Part shown: positions 8,114 to 10,870 of the stretch, piece by piece | How positions within the stretch are numbered: the first letter of the stretch is position 1 | Layout: every line of letters starts with the position of its first letter | NCBI GenBank assembly: GCA_934635385.1 | Contig: CAKTZI010000078.1 | Coordinates: 1 to 10,870 of the forward strand | DNA length: 10,870 nt | From: an uncultured Kiritimatiellota bacterium | GTDB taxonomy: Bacteria > Verrucomicrobiota > Kiritimatiellia > RFP12 > UBA1067 | Direction: 5' to 3' | The notes under the pieces: model-generated | Databases searched by the model: none | Told to the model about the DNA's origin: nothing | Seen by the model: the letters and a program-made list of their open reading frames with translations, nothing else | Translations under genes and position numbers: made by a program

Positions 8114-8154
8114 TTGAGATTGAGCACATTTAAGATTGAGCACATTTGAGATTT
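8107..8154 (-). repeat. Three tandem copies of a 16-bp AT-rich unit
   Basis: On the plus strand the unit is AGCACATTTGAGATTG, at 8107-8122, 8123-8138 (one change) and 8139-8154 (last base changed). Each copy places an ATGTGCT on the minus strand, which creates the spurious in-frame ATG at 8145 and two other ATGs. It fills much of the gap before the large gene. Confidence 0.9.
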
Positions 8155-8224
8155 TCGATCTCCAATTGTCCTTCCTTGCCTTTTGAAATTTGAGATTTGA
8201 GATATCCGATTGCCCTTCCTTACC
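8144..8224 (-). repeat. Two imperfect copies of a ~37-bp unit at 44-bp spacing
   Basis: The minus-strand copies at 8224-8188 and 8180-8144 agree at about 31 of 37 positions; both contain AAGGAAGG, CAAT and AAATCTCAAAT. The first copy includes the TAA stop of the upstream gene (8220-8222). The spacer 8092-8219 as a whole is about 37% GC against clearly GC-rich coding sequence on both sides. I see no convincing promoter or terminator in it. Confidence 0.8.
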
Positions 8225-10796
8225 TCAAGATGAAAAGCATGCCGCGCAGCGGATCGTCGGGCGCGCCAACGCTCAGGAACTGCTCGTTAGCCGTATGGAA
8301 CACCGAGGCGGGCACGACACCGACCAGATACGTGTCATCGCCGAAGCGGAAGCGGTAGCGCGCACGCTCCGCCTCCGTCGCCGTGCGCGCCGAGGCCACG
8401 ACGCTCGCCCACGCCCCGCGCCGCCGCGCCTTCACGTTGAAGTTCATCGACAGCGCCTCCGTCTCCTCCGTGCCGAAGACGAGTTCGCCGTCCGCCGCAC
8501 CAAACATCGGCGGCGTCGTCAGGAACTTCACCGACGCGAGCTTCGGCGAGCTGAACGCCCCTCCGTCAATCTGCAGGCCCTTCACGCCGCCGATCTCGAC
8601 CGAGACGAGCGCCGCGCTGTTCGACACCGCACATGACTCGATGCGTGTCAGCGCACCGTTCGCGCCGATCTTCAGCCCCGTCATTTTCGTCGTGTTCGCA
8701 AGTGTCAGCTCACGAAGCCGCGTGAGCGACGGGAGCGACAGGACACCCGAAAACGTCTTATTTTTGAAGAACGCGCCACCGCCCTCGCCGTTTGTCGCGG
8801 ACAGCGGATAGTTGACGCCGATGCCCTGCAGACCACTCAGATCCCACTCAGACACGTCGGACAAGCGGAGAAACGCATTGTTATAGTCAAACCCTGCCGT
8901 ATACTGACCCACGCCCGTCAATCCTGGCGCTGCCAGCAGCACGGTTTCAAGATAGGGGATCTCGTAAAAGCTGTTGTTTCCTAGAACGCCAACATTCGCG
9001 TTCGTCGAAACGAGCGCAAACGTCGTCAGCGTGGTGCAGGCGCGCAAGGGCACTCCGCTCCAGACGACGCTTTCCGGCGCGATGAACACCGTCGGCCCAT
9101 GGGCGTCAGTCTGCGCGCACTTGAACGTCTTATTGGTAGTGGTAGAGGCGGGACTCGTGACCGTCCACGCCGCTCTGGATGCGTCCATGAACGTGCCGAG
9201 CAGATTGAGACAGCCCGTGCCCGTGTTGCCGTCCGCATACGCGCCCTTTTCCGCTCCATTGCCGAGGGCCAGCGTCCGCGCCACTGGATCCAAAACGGTC
9301 GCGTTGAGCGTCCAGACACCATCGGAAATTGTCGCCGCCGCTCCCGCTTCGGCATCGTCCGCGACCGTCACCGTCCAGCGGTTGCGAAAGAGCGGACGCA
9401 GACGGATGTTCTGGTCGATCGTGAACGAAAGCGAGGCGGCGCGCCGCTGCTCCTTCGGCACGTTGCCCCACCAGTAGAAGACCTCCTGTCCGTCGACAGG
9501 GGCGATCGTCACCGTCTCGCCCGCGACATAGGAGTCCTTCTGCGGCGTCACGACCACAGCCTGTTCGGGATGGTTCTCGTCCAGCGTCAGGCTGATCGTG
9601 CACGCATACCCCGAACCCCATGCCAAATACTGGCAGTTCGCCGTCTTGAACGCATTCGGGAAGACGATGCCAACCAGATCCGACAGGCGATCTTCGCCAT
9701 AGCGCGCGGCAAACGCGGCCCGTTCGACCGCCGTCGCCGTACGCGCCGACGAAACGACCTCCGACCAAGAGATCTCATGGCGCGGAATCTCAAAGAGCAT
9801 CGTGTAGGCCGCCGTCTCAGCCGTGCCGAAGGCGATTTCGTCCAGCGAATCAAACGTCGGCGCCACGCTACGGAACACGACGTTCGTGATGTTGGGGGAC
9901 TGGAATGCGCGCGCACCGAGCGTCCAGCCCGCAGCGCCGCCGAGGACGACGCGCACGAGCGACGGGCAGTTTGTCGCAATGTCCGCGCCGACCTTCGTCA
10001 TCAAGTCATTCGCGCCCAGTTCAAGACCTTCCATGTTCGGACAGTTCGCAAACGAGTCCGCAGGCGGATCAACAATCGACGGCAGTCGCAGGACGCCGCG
10101 AAACTTCTTGTTGCGGAACATGTTGCTGCCATTGTTGGACGGAGAACTCGACTGCCGCGTTTCATCCCACTTTGTAGCACCACCATCGACAAAATGACGG
10201 ATGCCGCTCAAGTCCCAGTCGGACACATCCGTATCCTGGATGAAACCGCTAGGGAAACCGCCGACGGAGCCGCCGATCACCGTGAGCTTCGGAGCCTTGA
10301 GCAAGAAGTTCTTTACATTGGCACTCATGAATGAGTTGTTGAGGATAATCCCCGTCACGTTCGGCTCGTCAATGAAAAGGTTCGCGGCCGTTGTCTGCTT
10401 GAAGACTTGTCCCGCGAATCCGTATTCGCCAAGCGTGCCGGGCGTGTAGACGGTGTCAAAACTTTTGCCATACTGGCCGCACAAAGCCATGCCATAGATG
10501 CGGGCGATTGACCACGCCGTTCCAGCATCATCCGCCACGCCGCCGCGCAAGTCGATGGTATTCGTCGCGTCCGCACCCCTTTCGAGAATGACGGACCCGC
10601 AGCCGTTCGTGCCGAGGGCCAACGTGTGCGCCGTTTCGTCCATCACGGAAACGTGAAGCGTCCATCCGCCGTCGGTGATGCTCGCGGGACTGTCGCCCGA
10701 CGCGGGCGTATACGTCCAGCGCGGCTCATCCGCCCACAGCCCCGACGCCGCGCCGAGCGCGACGCTCCCGAAAAGAAGGAGAGCCGAAAGGTTCGT
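8220..10796 (-). CDS. Secreted LRR-like repeat protein with InlB-type repeat, 5'-partial
   Basis: The frame stays open up to the poly-G tract, so the start codon is lost; 858 codons are visible. The first visible residues are a signal peptide (NLSALLLFGSVALGA, then a likely cut after GLWA). Numbering from there, residues about 38-393 and 488-844 are two diverged copies of one module, with paired motifs such as VSDWDLSG/VSEWDLSG, NKKFRGVLRLPS/NKTFSGVLSLPS, LELGAN/LKIGAN and SSARTAT/ASARTAT. The spacing of Leu, Asn and Pro resembles BspA-type leucine-rich repeats, but I cannot assign the family firmly. Between them (about 394-475) is a segment like the divergent InlB B-repeat (SYVAGETVTIAP, then a Tyr-Trp-Trp-Gly core). 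No catalytic motif is seen. It is probably a surface or secreted adhesion or binding protein. It ends GMLFILR with no clear anchor. GC is visibly lower than in the next genes. It may be co-transcribed with the large gene 128 bp downstream. Confidence 0.8.
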   Translation of the reverse strand, partial: TNLSALLLFGSVALGAASGLWADEPRWTYTPASGDSPASITDGGWTLHVSVMDETAHTLALGTNGCGSVILERGADATNTIDLRGGVADDAGTAWSIARIYGMALCGQYGKSFDTVYTPGTLGEYGFAGQVFKQTTAANLFIDEPNVTGIILNNSFMSANVKNFLLKAPKLTVIGGSVGGFPSGFIQDTDVSDWDLSGIRHFVDGGATKWDETRQSSSPSNNGSNMFRNKKFRGVLRLPSIVDPPADSFANCPNMEGLELGANDLMTKVGADIATNCPSLVRVVLGGAAGWTLGARAFQSPNITNVVFRSVAPTFDSLDEIAFGTAETAAYTMLFEIPRHEISWSEVVSSARTATAVERAAFAARYGEDRLSDLVGIVFPNAFKTANCQYLAWGSGYACTISLTLDENHPEQAVVVTPQKDSYVAGETVTIAPVDGQEVFYWWGNVPKEQRRAASLSFTIDQNIRLRPLFRNRWTVTVADDAEAGAAATISDGVWTLNATVLDPVARTLALGNGAEKGAYADGNTGTGCLNLLGTFMDASRAAWTVTSPASTTTNKTFKCAQTDAHGPTVFIAPESVVWSGVPLRACTTLTTFALVSTNANVGVLGNNSFYEIPYLETVLLAAPGLTGVGQYTAGFDYNNAFLRLSDVSEWDLSGLQGIGVNYPLSATNGEGGGAFFKNKTFSGVLSLPSLTRLRELTLANTTKMTGLKIGANGALTRIESCAVSNSAALVSVEIGGVKGLQIDGGAFSSPKLASVKFLTTPPMFGAADGELVFGTEETEALSMNFNVKARRRGAWASVVASARTATEAERARYRFRFGDDTYLVGVVPASVFHTANEQFLSVGAPDDPLRGMLFILR
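8265..10685 (-). repeat. Internal module duplication within the surface protein gene
   Basis: Copy 1 is encoded at about 10685-9618 and copy 2 at about 9335-8265, an offset of roughly 450 residues. Similarity is clear in protein but weak in DNA, so the duplication is old. The stretch before each copy also pairs up (PRWTYTPASGD against NRWTVTVADDA). Confidence 0.8.

Positions 10797-10870
<74 letters not shown>

Noticed and set aside
8092..8145. An 18-residue N-terminal extension of the large protein from an ATG at 8145
   Set aside because: The extension is encoded by the tandem repeats and would sit before a normal signal peptide. Its upstream GGAG is about 13 nt away, against an 8-nt spacing for the ATG at 8091.
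8107..8154. The 16-bp tandem repeats as a CRISPR array
   Set aside because: The units are directly adjacent with no spacers, too short, and no cas gene is in the window.
8092..8219. A sigma-70 promoter or an intrinsic terminator in the AT-rich spacer
   Set aside because: No -35/-10 pair with sensible spacing and no stable GC hairpin followed by T residues was found; the AT-rich look comes from the repeats.

Overview
The window is a GC-rich bacterial contig end carrying five protein genes. Four lie head to tail on the minus strand and one partial gene enters from the left edge on the plus strand. I see no rRNA, tRNA, CRISPR, transposase or phage gene. Secreted multi-domain glycan-degrading proteins, an SGNH esterase with a long C-terminal extension, and a repeat-built surface protein together suggest a PVC-superphylum bacterium (Kiritimatiellota or Lentisphaerota-like, perhaps gut or sediment). 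This placement is an inference from protein style, not a database result.

Layout in minus-strand reading order, right to left. (1) 10870-10797 is 74 consecutive G on the plus strand, almost certainly a sequencing or assembly artefact; it replaces the start of the first gene. (2) 10796-8220 is a 5'-truncated secreted protein made of two diverged copies of a ~355-residue leucine-rich-like module, separated by an InlB-type beta repeat. (3) 8219-8092 is a short AT-rich spacer (about 37% GC by hand count) built almost wholly of nested tandem repeats that contain copies of the Shine-Dalgarno/start region of the next gene. (4) 8091-3031 is a 1686-residue secreted protein joining a beta-sandwich, a glutamine-amidotransferase-like fold, a six-hairpin-like helical region and a C-terminal TIM-barrel glycosidase-like domain. 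(5) 3034-2084 is a calcineurin-like phosphoesterase with a twin-arginine signal; it overlaps gene 4 by 4 bp (ATGA). (6) 2067-655 is a secreted SGNH/GDSL esterase, 16 bp downstream of gene 5. Gene 7 (2-700, plus strand) is an unrecognised, partly low-complexity protein whose 3' end overlaps the esterase gene by 46 bp.

Genes 4 to 6 are tightly spaced and very probably one transcription unit. A large extracytoplasmic glycoside-active protein plus an acyl-esterase and a phosphoesterase fits the stepwise breakdown of a substituted (O-acylated, possibly phosphorylated) polysaccharide. The substrate cannot be read from the sequence. The most unusual items are the two putative catalytic regions in one chain of gene 4 and the self-similar repeat spacer in front of it.
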